A stretch of 64,000 nt of DNA, taken from positions 1-64,000 of the forward strand of contig JAEFAB010000047.1 of the NCBI GenBank assembly GCA_016292095.1, written 5' to 3'. The position numbers were made by a program, and so were the translations under genes. Position 1 is the stretch's first letter, and each line of letters starts with the position of its first letter. The DNA comes from Eubacterium sp. (lineage in GTDB: Bacteria; Bacillota; Clostridia; Lachnospirales; Lachnospiraceae). The notes under the pieces were generated by a model. The model saw only the letters and a program-made list of their open reading frames with translations, was not told the DNA's origin and searched no databases. Of this stretch, positions 51,664-60,035 are shown in pieces.

Positions 51664-53172
51664 TTACTCTTCAACTTCCCCTAAGAAAGTAGTCCCAGTC
51701 TCTTCAGTCTGGTCATTATTTCCTGTAGTGTCATTTTTTTCATCCTCAACCTTTGTTTCATTTTTCTTTTCTGATGACTGTGTACCCACATACTGAGCAA
51801 GAACAGCCTTCAAATCCAATCCTGTAGATCCCTTTATTCCGTCAGATACCTGATTTACTGTATTCATTACAGAACCAACCATCTGTTCATTGTTTCCGGT
51901 ACCGTACATTGTAATAGAATCAATTCCGGATAACGGTTCTGCAGCATTCTTAACTGCTTCCGGAAATGCCTTAAAGAACATTTCCAAAATAGCTGCTTCG
52001 CCATACTTCTGCATCGCTTCAGCTTTCTTTTCGATACCTTCAGCTTCAGCAACAGCCTTAGCACGAATTGCTTCAGCTTCAGCAAGACCTTTTGCGCGGA
52101 TACCTTCGGCTTCTTGTTCCAATTCGTACTTCTTCGCTTCAGCGTCTTTCTTTCTCTGGAACAATTCTGCCTCTGCGGCCTGCTGCTTAGCAAATTTTTC
52201 TGCTTCAGCCTGTTTTCTGATTTCAGCATCTAATGCCTGTTCTTTAACAGCTGCTTCTTTCTGTTTTAAGATAACGTACTGTTCTTCCTTAGCAATATCA
52301 GCCTGTGCCTTTGTTGTTTCAATTGACTTTCTCTGTTCTTCCTGCTGAATTGAATAAGCTGCATCTGCTTCAGCCTGTTTAATATCAGCTTCTTTCTTTA
52401 ATTCAGCTTTCTTAATATTCAATTCATTGTTTCTTTCAGCAATCTGTCTTTCAGATTCAACGCTGGCATCATTTGCTTCCTTGTTTGCCTTTGCCTGAGC
52501 AATCTTAATATCTCTTTCCCCTTCAGCTCTTGCAATGGATGCAGTTTTCTGAATCTGTACAATGTTATCAATACCTAAGTTTTCAATAACCTGATTTTCA
52601 TCCATGAAATTCTGAACATTGAAACTTACAATATCAAGTCCCATAGCTGCCAGATCCGGTTCTGCATTTTCTTTTACCAATGCTGCAAATTTCTGGCGAT
52701 TGGAAACCATTTCTTCCAATCTCATCTTTCCAACGATTTCTCTGGTATTACCTTCCAATACACTCTTTGCAACACCACCGATATAATCGGTATTCTTGTT
52801 CAAAAAGTTTTGTGAAGCCAGTTTTAATCTTTCCGGATTATCACTAATCTTAACGTTTACCGCAGCATCCACATTTACATTGATGTAATCTGCTGTCGGA
52901 ACACTACTGGCTGTTTTAACATCAATTGGAATCAATCGAAGATTTAACTCATCCTTCTTTTCCAAAAACGGAATTTTTACTCCCGCTTTTCCAATCAAGT
53001 ACTTTGGCTTTTTTCTTAGTCCCGATATGATGTACGCCGTATCAGGAGATGCCTTCACGTAACCACTAACAATCACTGAAATAATCAGTACCACAACAGC
53101 AACAATAGTAAGCTGCGGCCAGTAATCTGTCAGAAAAGTCACAAAACTGTCTTCACCATAATTCTGTCCCAT
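51664..53172 (-). CDS. floT: Flotillin family (SPFH) membrane-microdomain protein
   Basis: The 502-residue protein has a membrane segment (about 20-42), then an SPFH/band-7 domain (about 45-210). A long Ala/Glu/Lys/Gln coiled coil follows (about 215-400; EAEAIRAKAVAEAEGIEKKA). The C-terminus is acidic and Asn/Thr-rich. Length and layout match bacterial FloT/YuaG, which scaffolds membrane microdomains. No NfeD-type partner is next to it. GGAAGGAG precedes the ATG. Confidence 0.92.
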   Translation of the reverse strand: MGQNYGEDSFVTFLTDYWPQLTIVAVVVLIISVIVSGYVKASPDTAYIISGLRKKPKYLIGKAGVKIPFLEKKDELNLRLIPIDVKTASSVPTADYINVNVDAAVNVKISDNPERLKLASQNFLNKNTDYIGGVAKSVLEGNTREIVGKMRLEEMVSNRQKFAALVKENAEPDLAAMGLDIVSFNVQNFMDENQVIENLGIDNIVQIQKTASIARAEGERDIKIAQAKANKEANDASVESERQIAERNNELNIKKAELKKEADIKQAEADAAYSIQQEEQRKSIETTKAQADIAKEEQYVILKQKEAAVKEQALDAEIRKQAEAEKFAKQQAAEAELFQRKKDAEAKKYELEQEAEGIRAKGLAEAEAIRAKAVAEAEGIEKKAEAMQKYGEAAILEMFFKAFPEAVKNAAEPLSGIDSITMYGTGNNEQMVGSVMNTVNQVSDGIKGSTGLDLKAVLAQYVGTQSSEKKNETKVEDEKNDTTGNNDQTEETGTTFLGEVEE

Positions 53173-53232
53173 AATAACTCCTTCCGTCTTAAGTACTTTT
53201 CTTAAGAACTTTCTTTTATTTTCAACACGCTT

Positions 53233-53262
53233 ATTATATAATATTTAAGAATGTTGCTTCAA
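53233..53262 (-). promoter_or_regulatory. Promoter for the flotillin gene
   Basis: On the minus strand TTGAAG (53257-53262), an 18-bp spacer and TATAAT (53233-53238). Confidence 0.55.
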
Positions 53263-53287
53263 CATAAAAATAAGCAAAATAACCCCT

Positions 53288-53315
53288 CTTATTTCCGTAA
53301 AAAGAGCGAAATAAG
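53288..53315. promoter_or_regulatory. Inverted repeat before the XRE-type gene
   Basis: CTTATTTC (53288-53295) and GAAATAAG (53308-53315) are exact inverted copies 12 bp apart, 27 bp before the gene. It may be an autoregulatory operator or a leader hairpin. Confidence 0.4.
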
Positions 53316-53341
53316 TAATACTTGGGGATAAAGGAAGTTAT

Positions 53342-53851
53342 ATGGGAAAGAAATCAACAAAAGAAAACAAAAATATTTACCAGATTAGCAGGGAAAATAT
53401 GGACTTGACCCGTGATAAAGCCAGTGAATTGCTAGGAGGTATCTCTGCTGACCGCATTGAAAAGATTGAAAACGAAAAGACAACTGCACATCCGGACGAG
53501 ATTTTAGCAATGGCTGAAGGCTACAAATTGCCCAACCTTTGCAACTACTATTGCTCACACGAATGTCCTATTGGTGAAAAATATGTTCCGGAAGTAGAAA
53601 GTAAGGAATTGTCAGGTATTGTTTTGGAAATGCTTGCTTCCTTAAACTCTATGAACAGAATGAAAGAACGATTGATTGAAATTACCGCCGACGGAGAAAT
53701 TTCCGATGATGAGTTGCCGGATTTTTTAACAATTCAGGATGAATTGGAAAAAATATCCATTGCCGTGGAATCCCTACAGCTTTGGATGGAATCCACCATT
53801 GCCAATGGCGAAATCAATCTCGACCAATTGGAAAAACTGAAAAACAGGTAA
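53342..53851 (+). CDS. XRE-type helix-turn-helix protein with Cys cluster
   Basis: Residues about 12-68 form a Cro/CI-type helix-turn-helix (ISRENMDLTRDKASELLGG, then RIEKIENEKTTAHPDEILAMA). A four-residue Cys pattern CNYYCSHEC (about 72-80) suggests metal or redox binding. Two helices complete the 169-residue protein. I recall similar proteins as common in Lachnospiraceae, without known targets. It has AAAGGAAG upstream and ends at a strong bidirectional terminator. Confidence 0.8.
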   Translation: MGKKSTKENKNIYQISRENMDLTRDKASELLGGISADRIEKIENEKTTAHPDEILAMAEGYKLPNLCNYYCSHECPIGEKYVPEVESKELSGIVLEMLASLNSMNRMKERLIEITADGEISDDELPDFLTIQDELEKISIAVESLQLWMESTIANGEINLDQLEKLKNR

Positions 53852-53852
53852 G

Positions 53853-53890
53853 AAAAAGCTGTAAAAGAGTTCGACTCCTTTACAGCTTTT
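53853..53890. terminator. Bidirectional terminator between XRE and serine hydrolase genes
   Basis: AAAAGCTGTAAAAGAG pairs with CTCCTTTACAGCTTTT around TTCGA with one mismatch. A-run left, T-run right. Confidence 0.9.
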
Positions 53891-53894
53891 CTAT

Positions 53895-54785
53895 TTATAA
53901 TTCTTTTACAAAATTTCTAATTTCATCATACATACTTCCCTCGTTTAAGGATTGTACGGAAACCACCATATCTTTTTCCGGCAAAACAATAATGTACTGA
54001 CCGTACTTTCCGTCTGCACGGTATGACTTTAAGTCCCGATCAATCCAAAATTGAAATCCGTACTGCAAATCCCAGTCTTCCGGCATCTGATTTGCCGTAG
54101 CAAGGTCTAGGTATTCTTTTGAAACAATTCTTTTTCCTTCAAAGACACCACCGTTTAGTAGCATCTCTCCAAAATTTCCATAGTCATCAATAATCAAATA
54201 CAGACCATTTGCCGCATGAATATGTCCCTTGGGACATCTGGTCCAATCCGGGCTGTATATTTTCAGCGGTGTGAATAATCTTGGTTTCAAATAATCCATA
54301 ATGTCCATTCCGACTTTTTTCTCGATAAGACATGCTAACATATATGTATTGAAATTGCAGTACAGGAACCGCTCTCCCGGTTTAAAACAGAAATTCTGTG
54401 AGAAGAAATACTGAATCCAATCTTCTGTTTCGTAACGTTCTTGGTCGTTGTCAAAAAACAACGCGGTCTCCACACCTGTGGTCATGGTTAACAAGTGGCG
54501 TACGGTAAGATTTGTCAAATTATCCGATGGTTTTTCCGGTAAATACTCCTTGAAACTTTCACAGATTTTCTCATCCAGGGTAAGATACCCTTCATCCATT
54601 GCAATTCCCACTGCAACAGAAACGAAACTTTTACTAACGGACCAGGTATTAAGACGGGACTTTTGCGATAGCCTTCCCCAGTCCAATATAATGTCTCCGT
54701 GCTGTCTAACCTGCACGTAATTCAGTACAATTTCTTTCTGCTTCATCTTCTTTAGAAATTCTTCAAAGGTTTTTTCAATCTTCAT
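53895..54785 (-). CDS. Serine hydrolase of the class C beta-lactamase/PBP4 family
   Basis: The 296-residue protein has the SxxK motif in WSVSKSF (Ser49, Lys52), the Tyr-x-Asn motif in FLYCNFN, and a C-terminal RADGKYGQY in place of the KTG box. There is no signal peptide, so it probably acts inside as an esterase or peptidase rather than a beta-lactamase. I use the ATG at 54785 (MKIEKTFEEF) with AAAGGA upstream, not the longer frame. The substrate is unknown. Confidence 0.85.
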   Translation of the reverse strand: MKIEKTFEEFLKKMKQKEIVLNYVQVRQHGDIILDWGRLSQKSRLNTWSVSKSFVSVAVGIAMDEGYLTLDEKICESFKEYLPEKPSDNLTNLTVRHLLTMTTGVETALFFDNDQERYETEDWIQYFFSQNFCFKPGERFLYCNFNTYMLACLIEKKVGMDIMDYLKPRLFTPLKIYSPDWTRCPKGHIHAANGLYLIIDDYGNFGEMLLNGGVFEGKRIVSKEYLDLATANQMPEDWDLQYGFQFWIDRDLKSYRADGKYGQYIIVLPEKDMVVSVQSLNEGSMYDEIRNFVKEL

Positions 54786-54823
54786 ATAATTCTGTCCTTT
54801 CCCTAACTGCCTCTTTAAAAGAA

Positions 54824-54851
54824 AAAGAACCAAGTTACATCTCGGTTCTTT
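54824..54851 (-). terminator. Terminator after murA
   Basis: AAAGAACCAAG (54824-54834) pairs with CTCGGTTCTTT (54841-54851) with one mismatch; TTCTTTT follows on the minus strand. Confidence 0.78.
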
Positions 54852-54858
54852 TTTCTTA

Positions 54859-56151
54859 TCATCCGACCTTTAATTTAAATCTCTGTCCTTCTTTGTCGGT
54901 ATCAACTTTTTCAATAATTGCACCTAAGCCGGCAAGTTTTTCTTCAAAACGTTCATATCCTCTTTGAATATATACGATATCGTCTACTTCTGTGAAGCCA
55001 TTTGCTGCTAATCCTGCAATAACCAATGCAGCACCTGCTCTTAAGTCCGGTGCACTTACCTGTGTACCTTCCAATCCACCAACACCGGAAATAAATGCGG
55101 TATTGCCTTCTACCTTAATCATGGCTCCCATTCTGTTTAATTCATCTACATACTTGAATCTGTTTTCAAAAATGCTTTCAGTAACCATACTGTTTCCATT
55201 TGCCAAAGCAAGACAAGCTGCCATCTGTGGCTGCATATCTGTTGGGAAACCAGGATAAGGAAGTGTTTTTACTTTTGCACAAGTCATATTGTCGCTTCCT
55301 TTTACTTTTACAGCATCGTCATATTCAATAACTGTACATCCCATTTCCACTAATTTTGCAGAAATACATTCCAAATGCTTAGGGATTACATTTTTAATCA
55401 ATACTTCACCACCGGTTGCAGCTGCAGCACACATAAATGTACCTGCTTCAATCTGATCCGGAATCGTAGAATAAACAGTTCCATGAAGTTTTGGAACACC
55501 TACAATACGAATCTTATCTGTACCTGCACCACGTACATTGGCACCCATGCTGTTTAACATGTTTGCCACGTCTACGATATGTGGTTCTTTTGCGGCATTC
55601 TCAATGATGGTCTTTCCTTCTGCGTTTACTGCTGCCAACATAATGTTGATTGTAGCACCAACTGAAGCAAAATCCAAAAAGATATTATTTCCAACTAACT
55701 GGTCTGACTTTGCATTGACCATACCATGGTCGGTAACCACGTCAGCACCTAAAGCTGAGAAGCCTTTTAAATGTAAATCAATCGGTCTGCTTCCGATATC
55801 ACATCCGCCCGGAAGAGCAACTTCTGCCTTTCCAAACTTTCCAAGTAATGCTCCCAACAAATAGTAAGAAGCACGAATCTTCTTCATCTGCTCGTAATCA
55901 ACAATGTGTGAGTAGATGGTCTTTCCATTAATGGTGACTGTATGTCTGTCATTTCTTGTTACTGTTGCACCTATATTTTCAATTGCCTTAATTAACTGGT
56001 TAATGTCACTTACATCCGGTAAATTTTCAATAGTCACGTCTTCATCTGCCATAATTGCTGCGGCAAGTAATCCTAATGCAGCATTCTTTGCTCCGCCAAT
56101 TTCGACTTCGCCTTCTAATGTTACGCCGCCTTTCATTATATAACGTTCCAT
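54859..56151 (-). CDS. murA: UDP-N-acetylglucosamine 1-carboxyvinyltransferase
   Basis: This is the first committed step of peptidoglycan synthesis, the fosfomycin target. Lys22-Asn23 in GGAKNAALGLLAAAIM and the catalytic Cys117 in LPGGCDIGSRPIDLH are present, so fosfomycin sensitivity is expected. The 430-residue length is slightly longer than E. coli MurA, as in some Firmicutes paralogues. AGGAGAG precedes the ATG. The promoter carries a palindrome at its start site. Confidence 0.95.
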   Translation of the reverse strand: MERYIMKGGVTLEGEVEIGGAKNAALGLLAAAIMADEDVTIENLPDVSDINQLIKAIENIGATVTRNDRHTVTINGKTIYSHIVDYEQMKKIRASYYLLGALLGKFGKAEVALPGGCDIGSRPIDLHLKGFSALGADVVTDHGMVNAKSDQLVGNNIFLDFASVGATINIMLAAVNAEGKTIIENAAKEPHIVDVANMLNSMGANVRGAGTDKIRIVGVPKLHGTVYSTIPDQIEAGTFMCAAAATGGEVLIKNVIPKHLECISAKLVEMGCTVIEYDDAVKVKGSDNMTCAKVKTLPYPGFPTDMQPQMAACLALANGNSMVTESIFENRFKYVDELNRMGAMIKVEGNTAFISGVGGLEGTQVSAPDLRAGAALVIAGLAANGFTEVDDIVYIQRGYERFEEKLAGLGAIIEKVDTDKEGQRFKLKVG

Positions 56152-56235
56152 ATTCTCTCCTGATATCTATGTATAATCTCCGCGGGACTAAACCTCCGCT
56201 GCCTATATTTCCAATGTCTGAATTCTTTATGCCTT

Positions 56236-56249
56236 GTGTGCATGCACAC
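56236..56249. promoter_or_regulatory. Perfect palindrome at the murA start site
   Basis: GTGTGCATGCACAC is an exact 14-bp palindrome 8 bp downstream of the murA -10 box, about +2 to +15. This position is typical for a repressor site. Confidence 0.55.
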
Positions 56250-56257
56250 TTTAAATT

Positions 56258-56285
56258 ATTATAACACAATATATTCCTTTGTAAA
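56258..56285 (-). promoter_or_regulatory. murA promoter
   Basis: On the minus strand TTTACA (56280-56285), a 16-bp spacer and TATAAT (56258-56263). Confidence 0.75.
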
Positions 56286-56386
56286 CCTTTTACACCACAA
56301 TCTGTTGATTCCCTCTCGTTTTCTTTGTGTAGATGTGACAAATATCATCTGTTTTTGCCATGAAAAAACTTCTTTCATGGTGCATT

Positions 56387-56914
56387 TTACACATTCACTC
56401 CATATTCGTTTTCCAGAATGTCTACCAGTTTCTCAATGGTCTTTTCAATGGTGCATCGATGCTCATTCACTGTAATATCTGCATATTTTTCGTACAACGG
56501 AACTCGCTCTTTATATAGGTCACTCAAGGTCTGTCCTTTTTTTAAAACCACTCCTCTTTTTTTCAGATTTCCCAATCTGCGCTTCAGAGCATTTAATTCC
56601 AATTCCAGGTATACTACCGTGGCAATCTCCTTTAAATGTTCCATTGCTTCCTTGCCATACACCACACTGCCACCGGTGGCAATCACTGTTTTTGTGGTAT
56701 CAATGGAACTGTTTACTGCATTTTCCACTTCAACAAAGCCATCAATCCCTTTTTCAGCAATGATTTCCTTCAGCAGTTTTCCTTCCCGTTCCTGAATTAA
56801 CAAGTCCGCATCCACAAAACGGTATCCCAATATTTTTGCAAGAATGACTCCTATGGTGCTTTTCCCAACACCCGGCATTCCAATCAATACAATATTATTC
56901 TTCATCTTCTTCAT
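56387..56914 (-). CDS. aroK: Shikimate kinase
   Basis: It phosphorylates shikimate in aromatic amino acid synthesis. Walker A is GMPGVGKST (12-20), shikimate-binding DADLLIQ lies near 35 and the TGGSVV segment near 80. The 175 residues are normal for the family. The start overlaps the dinB end by 20 bp in another frame (GATTATGAAGAAGATGAAG), so the two are translationally linked. A second ATG three codons later is also possible. Confidence 0.92.
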   Translation of the reverse strand: MKKMKNNIVLIGMPGVGKSTIGVILAKILGYRFVDADLLIQEREGKLLKEIIAEKGIDGFVEVENAVNSSIDTTKTVIATGGSVVYGKEAMEHLKEIATVVYLELELNALKRRLGNLKKRGVVLKKGQTLSDLYKERVPLYEKYADITVNEHRCTIEKTIEKLVDILENEYGVNV

Positions 56915-58142
56915 AATCTTCTTCCTTAATCATACTGGCGCGCATTACTGCATCGCTGCCGTATTTTTTCTTTATTTTATCCAATGCCTGATCCAACTGT
57001 TTCAGTTTTTCACCGGACGGGCCCTGTTGCTTTACGTCTTCCGGCTGTTGTTCCCGAAGAAAATCCGCAAGTTCCATTTGTTCCGGTTCCCCTTCACCAA
57101 CTAGGTTGGTTACCCGGACGCCCAACAAACGCACCGGTTTTTGATTCCAATGTTCCCGAAACAGCGTCCGTACCCATTGGAATATCTCTGTTCCGGAACC
57201 TACGCCCTTTTCAAAGGTCATCTGCTTCGACGTCTTTTGAAAATCGCTGTACTTGATTTCAACAGCAACGGTTTTTCCCATTTGTCCCATCGCTCGAAGC
57301 CTTCCGGCAACCTTATCAGACAACTGAAGCAATACCTTTTCTATTTCTTCTAAGCCGGTATAGTCCGATGGAAGGGTGACGGAGTTTCCTACTCCTTTTG
57401 CTTCTTCAGATACCATTTCCACTTCACTGTCATCAATGCCGTTGGCAAACTCCCACAACAATTTCCCATGGCTCTTCAAATGAGACTCGATAATCGGCAA
57501 TTGGCTGTTTGCCAAATCACCAATGGTAAAAATTCCCAATTTGTGCAATGTTACAACACTGGACTTTCCAGCCATAAACAAGTCTTCCACCGGCAGGCAC
57601 CACATTTTTTCCTGAATTTCCCTCCGATATAAAGTATGCACTTTATCCGGTTTTTGAAAGTCTGATGCCATCTTTGCCAAAACCTTTACATCCGAAATCC
57701 CGATATTTACCGTAAATCCGAATTTCTGTCGAATGGCACCTTTAATCTCATAGGCTGCAACCTCCGGTGAAGGAAAAGATTTTTCAATGCTGGTATAATC
57801 CATGTAACACTCATCAATGCTGACCTGTTCGATACATGGCGTATAACTGCGCAATAATTCCATCAGTTTCCGACTTTGTTCTTTATAGTATCCATGTTCC
57901 GGGGGAATAATAAGAAGATCCGGACATTTACTTTTTGCGGAGACAATTGTTTCCGCTGTCCGGATTCCATACTTTTTCGCGGGAATGGATTTTGCCACAA
58001 CAATTCCATGGCGGGTTTCCTGGTCTCCGCCAATTACCGCAGGAACTGTACGAATATCCAGGGTGCTTCCTTCCCGTAACATTTTTACCGCAGTCCAACT
58101 AAGGAATGCCGAATTTACATCAATATGAAAAATTGTCTTCAT
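56895..58142 (-). CDS. dinB: DNA polymerase IV (Y family)
   Basis: It is an error-prone translesion polymerase. Catalytic carboxylates are Asp8 in IFHIDVNSAF and Asp110-Glu111 in QVSIDECYMDYT. The thumb and little-finger regions complete 415 residues, with a Lys- and Glu-rich tail. I see no LexA-type box upstream in the 29-bp gap to the flavin reductase-like gene, so it may be co-transcribed with that gene. Confidence 0.94.
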   Translation of the reverse strand: MKTIFHIDVNSAFLSWTAVKMLREGSTLDIRTVPAVIGGDQETRHGIVVAKSIPAKKYGIRTAETIVSAKSKCPDLLIIPPEHGYYKEQSRKLMELLRSYTPCIEQVSIDECYMDYTSIEKSFPSPEVAAYEIKGAIRQKFGFTVNIGISDVKVLAKMASDFQKPDKVHTLYRREIQEKMWCLPVEDLFMAGKSSVVTLHKLGIFTIGDLANSQLPIIESHLKSHGKLLWEFANGIDDSEVEMVSEEAKGVGNSVTLPSDYTGLEEIEKVLLQLSDKVAGRLRAMGQMGKTVAVEIKYSDFQKTSKQMTFEKGVGSGTEIFQWVRTLFREHWNQKPVRLLGVRVTNLVGEGEPEQMELADFLREQQPEDVKQQGPSGEKLKQLDQALDKIKKKYGSDAVMRASMIKEEDYEEDEE

Positions 58143-58171
58143 TCTGCCACTCCTTATCTTTTCAGACTCCT

Positions 58172-58738
58172 TTATTTTTTCTTTTGTACCGAATAACCAA
58201 ATTTGCCGACATATGCACCGGTTTCAAAATACTGACCATGAGAATAGACCAACGGTTTTGCCTTGCTCAAGTCAAATTTTCCGGTTGGGTCCATATATTG
58301 TTCATCTGCGTGAACGCAAAGAACTTTTCCGATAAACATATCATGACTGCCACAAGGGATGACCTGTGTCACTTCACATTCAATATTCACCGGGCTTTCC
58401 TTAATCAATGGAGCTTTTACATAAGTTGCCGGTTCTTTGGTCAGTTTCGCTGTTTTAAATTTATCTTCGTCTTTACCGGACTTCACCCCGCAATAATCTG
58501 TGGCAAAAGCCAGGTCTTTCGTTGTTAAATTAATTACAAACTGTCCTGTTTCTTTAATCATTTTGTAAGAGTGTCTGGAAGGGCGAATGGATACATATGC
58601 CATTGCCGGATTGGTACAGACTGTTCCCGTCCACGCTACGGTCAAAACATTGTCATTGCCTGCGTTGTCCGCAACCGTCACCAATACTGCCGGAATCGGA
58701 TATACCATATTTCCTGCTTTCCATGTCTGTTTTGCCAT
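58172..58738 (-). CDS. Flavin reductase-like FMN-binding protein
   Basis: The 188-residue split-barrel protein has the family pattern PAVLVTV...NVLTVAWTGTVCTNPAMAYVSIRP, shortened here, and INLTTKDLAFATDYCGVKSG. Such proteins bind FMN and act as flavin reductases or partners of oxidoreductases. The substrate is not known. It lies 12 bp after the membrane-anchored protein gene and 29 bp before dinB, so all are likely on one transcript. Confidence 0.88.
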   Translation of the reverse strand: MAKQTWKAGNMVYPIPAVLVTVADNAGNDNVLTVAWTGTVCTNPAMAYVSIRPSRHSYKMIKETGQFVINLTTKDLAFATDYCGVKSGKDEDKFKTAKLTKEPATYVKAPLIKESPVNIECEVTQVIPCGSHDMFIGKVLCVHADEQYMDPTGKFDLSKAKPLVYSHGQYFETGAYVGKFGYSVQKKK

Positions 58739-58750
58739 AATTACACTCTC

Positions 58751-59872
58751 CTATTTTTTCTTTTTATTTTTCACTGTAATTTCTTTGATTTTGTATTCCT
58801 TCTGATCTGCAGCGATGGTAGCCTTCATTGTAGTAAGGCACTTTCCGGAATAATTTTCCGTATAGCTGTTAATTAAAGACACTGCCGTTGTACATTCATA
58901 ATTGATTTTGTAGGTTGCAACAATATCAAATCGTTTCTTCTCTTTATTATATGCAACGGTTGTTTTCAGGTCACTGATATCCATCGTTCCGATTTCATAT
59001 TTTTTCTGCTGTTCCTCGTTAAAGAATGTTTTAATCGAGCTGCTGACTGCTTTCTTCGCCTGCTTTCTTCCAGCCTTCTCAAAGAGATTTAAGTACTCTT
59101 TATCTCCTGCTTTTTTCTTTCGCACGGCAGCATAATACTGAAGGAACATTGCATTAAATGCTTCTTCCACTTTTTCTTTATATTCCGGTTTGGCAGAATA
59201 CTGAAGCTTCTTCAATTGAATTTTCGTTCCCTGTTCTTTTACTTCAACTTTTTTATTATAAAGACCGTACTGATTTTGGGAACAGATATTGTATTCCCCT
59301 TTCAGCACCTGCTCAAAATGATACTCCTTGTTTCCTTCCTTTGTTTCTTCGGCCATCTCTTCTTTCACTTCCACACCGTTTAACTGTAGAGTATCACTTT
59401 TTGGAATGGTAATGGTGTAATCATCAATTAAATACTTGCTGAAATCTACCTTGTAAGATGGTTTCAGGCTCAATCCATTCCGATGAGAATTTAAGTAAAT
59501 TTTGAATTTTTTCTTTGCTCCGGTTTCTTCATTGGAGCATTCTATTACCACTAAATCTTTTCCGTCTTCTGTGGTTGGATCCAACACTTCATAGCGGTCC
59601 ACATTCAAATCCTGCTTTTGCTCCGCAATAATAGACCCCAGCACTTTTTCATCCAGATAACTGTCTTCGGATACATCGATGAGTCCCTTCATTGCTTTGT
59701 AGTCCTGTTTCATAAACGCCTTAAAGTATTCCACTGCCACTTCCGTCGGATCTGATTCATGATGTATATATGCCGCAGTGGCACCAATGGTTCCACAAAC
59801 CAAAACAAACAGAAGCACTTTTACTACAGAAAAAACTCTGCTTTTTACTATTTTTTTTATTACCTGTTTCAT
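58751..59872 (-). CDS. Membrane-anchored protein with NTF2-like repeats (TcaA-like layout)
   Basis: A single N-terminal membrane helix (about 12-35) leads to an outer NTF2-like domain (DPTEVAVEYFKAFMKQDY). A central beta region (about 150-235) and a second alpha/beta region (about 240-365) follow. The layout recalls TcaA/YvbJ-type surface proteins, although the N-terminal zinc ribbon of those is missing. I start at the ATG at 59872 (MKQVIKK), with GGAG 5 nt upstream. Function is unknown; an envelope role is likely. Confidence 0.72.
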   Translation of the reverse strand: MKQVIKKIVKSRVFSVVKVLLFVLVCGTIGATAAYIHHESDPTEVAVEYFKAFMKQDYKAMKGLIDVSEDSYLDEKVLGSIIAEQKQDLNVDRYEVLDPTTEDGKDLVVIECSNEETGAKKKFKIYLNSHRNGLSLKPSYKVDFSKYLIDDYTITIPKSDTLQLNGVEVKEEMAEETKEGNKEYHFEQVLKGEYNICSQNQYGLYNKKVEVKEQGTKIQLKKLQYSAKPEYKEKVEEAFNAMFLQYYAAVRKKKAGDKEYLNLFEKAGRKQAKKAVSSSIKTFFNEEQQKKYEIGTMDISDLKTTVAYNKEKKRFDIVATYKINYECTTAVSLINSYTENYSGKCLTTMKATIAADQKEYKIKEITVKNKKKK

Positions 59873-59932
59873 ACAAACTCCATTCATACTGCTCAATCGT
59901 CGGGACAGTTCTTTTCGGAAATGTCCTCTTAA

Positions 59933-59961
59933 ATGTTACCCATTATCCTTGATTTTTGCAA
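59933..59961 (-). promoter_or_regulatory. Promoter for the membrane-anchored protein gene
   Basis: On the minus strand TTGCAA (59956-59961), a 17-bp spacer and TAACAT (59933-59938). Its -35 box lies one base from the -35 box of the opposite promoter, so the two share control space. Confidence 0.5.
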
Positions 59962-59977
59962 GGCTTTTATGTATCAT
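59949..59977 (+). promoter_or_regulatory. Promoter for the sigma-like gene
   Basis: TTGATT (59949-59954), a 17-bp spacer and TATCAT (59972-59977), back to back with the minus-strand promoter. Confidence 0.5.
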
Positions 59978-60035
59978 AAATGCGAATAGTGGTAACAGTA
60001 TTATCGTAATAGATTTCATTTAGAAAGGAAAAAAA

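Noticed and set aside
56336-56386. Terminator after aroK
   Set aside because: A CCATGAAA/TTTCATGG stem exists, but the minus strand continues CAAAAAC rather than a T-run.
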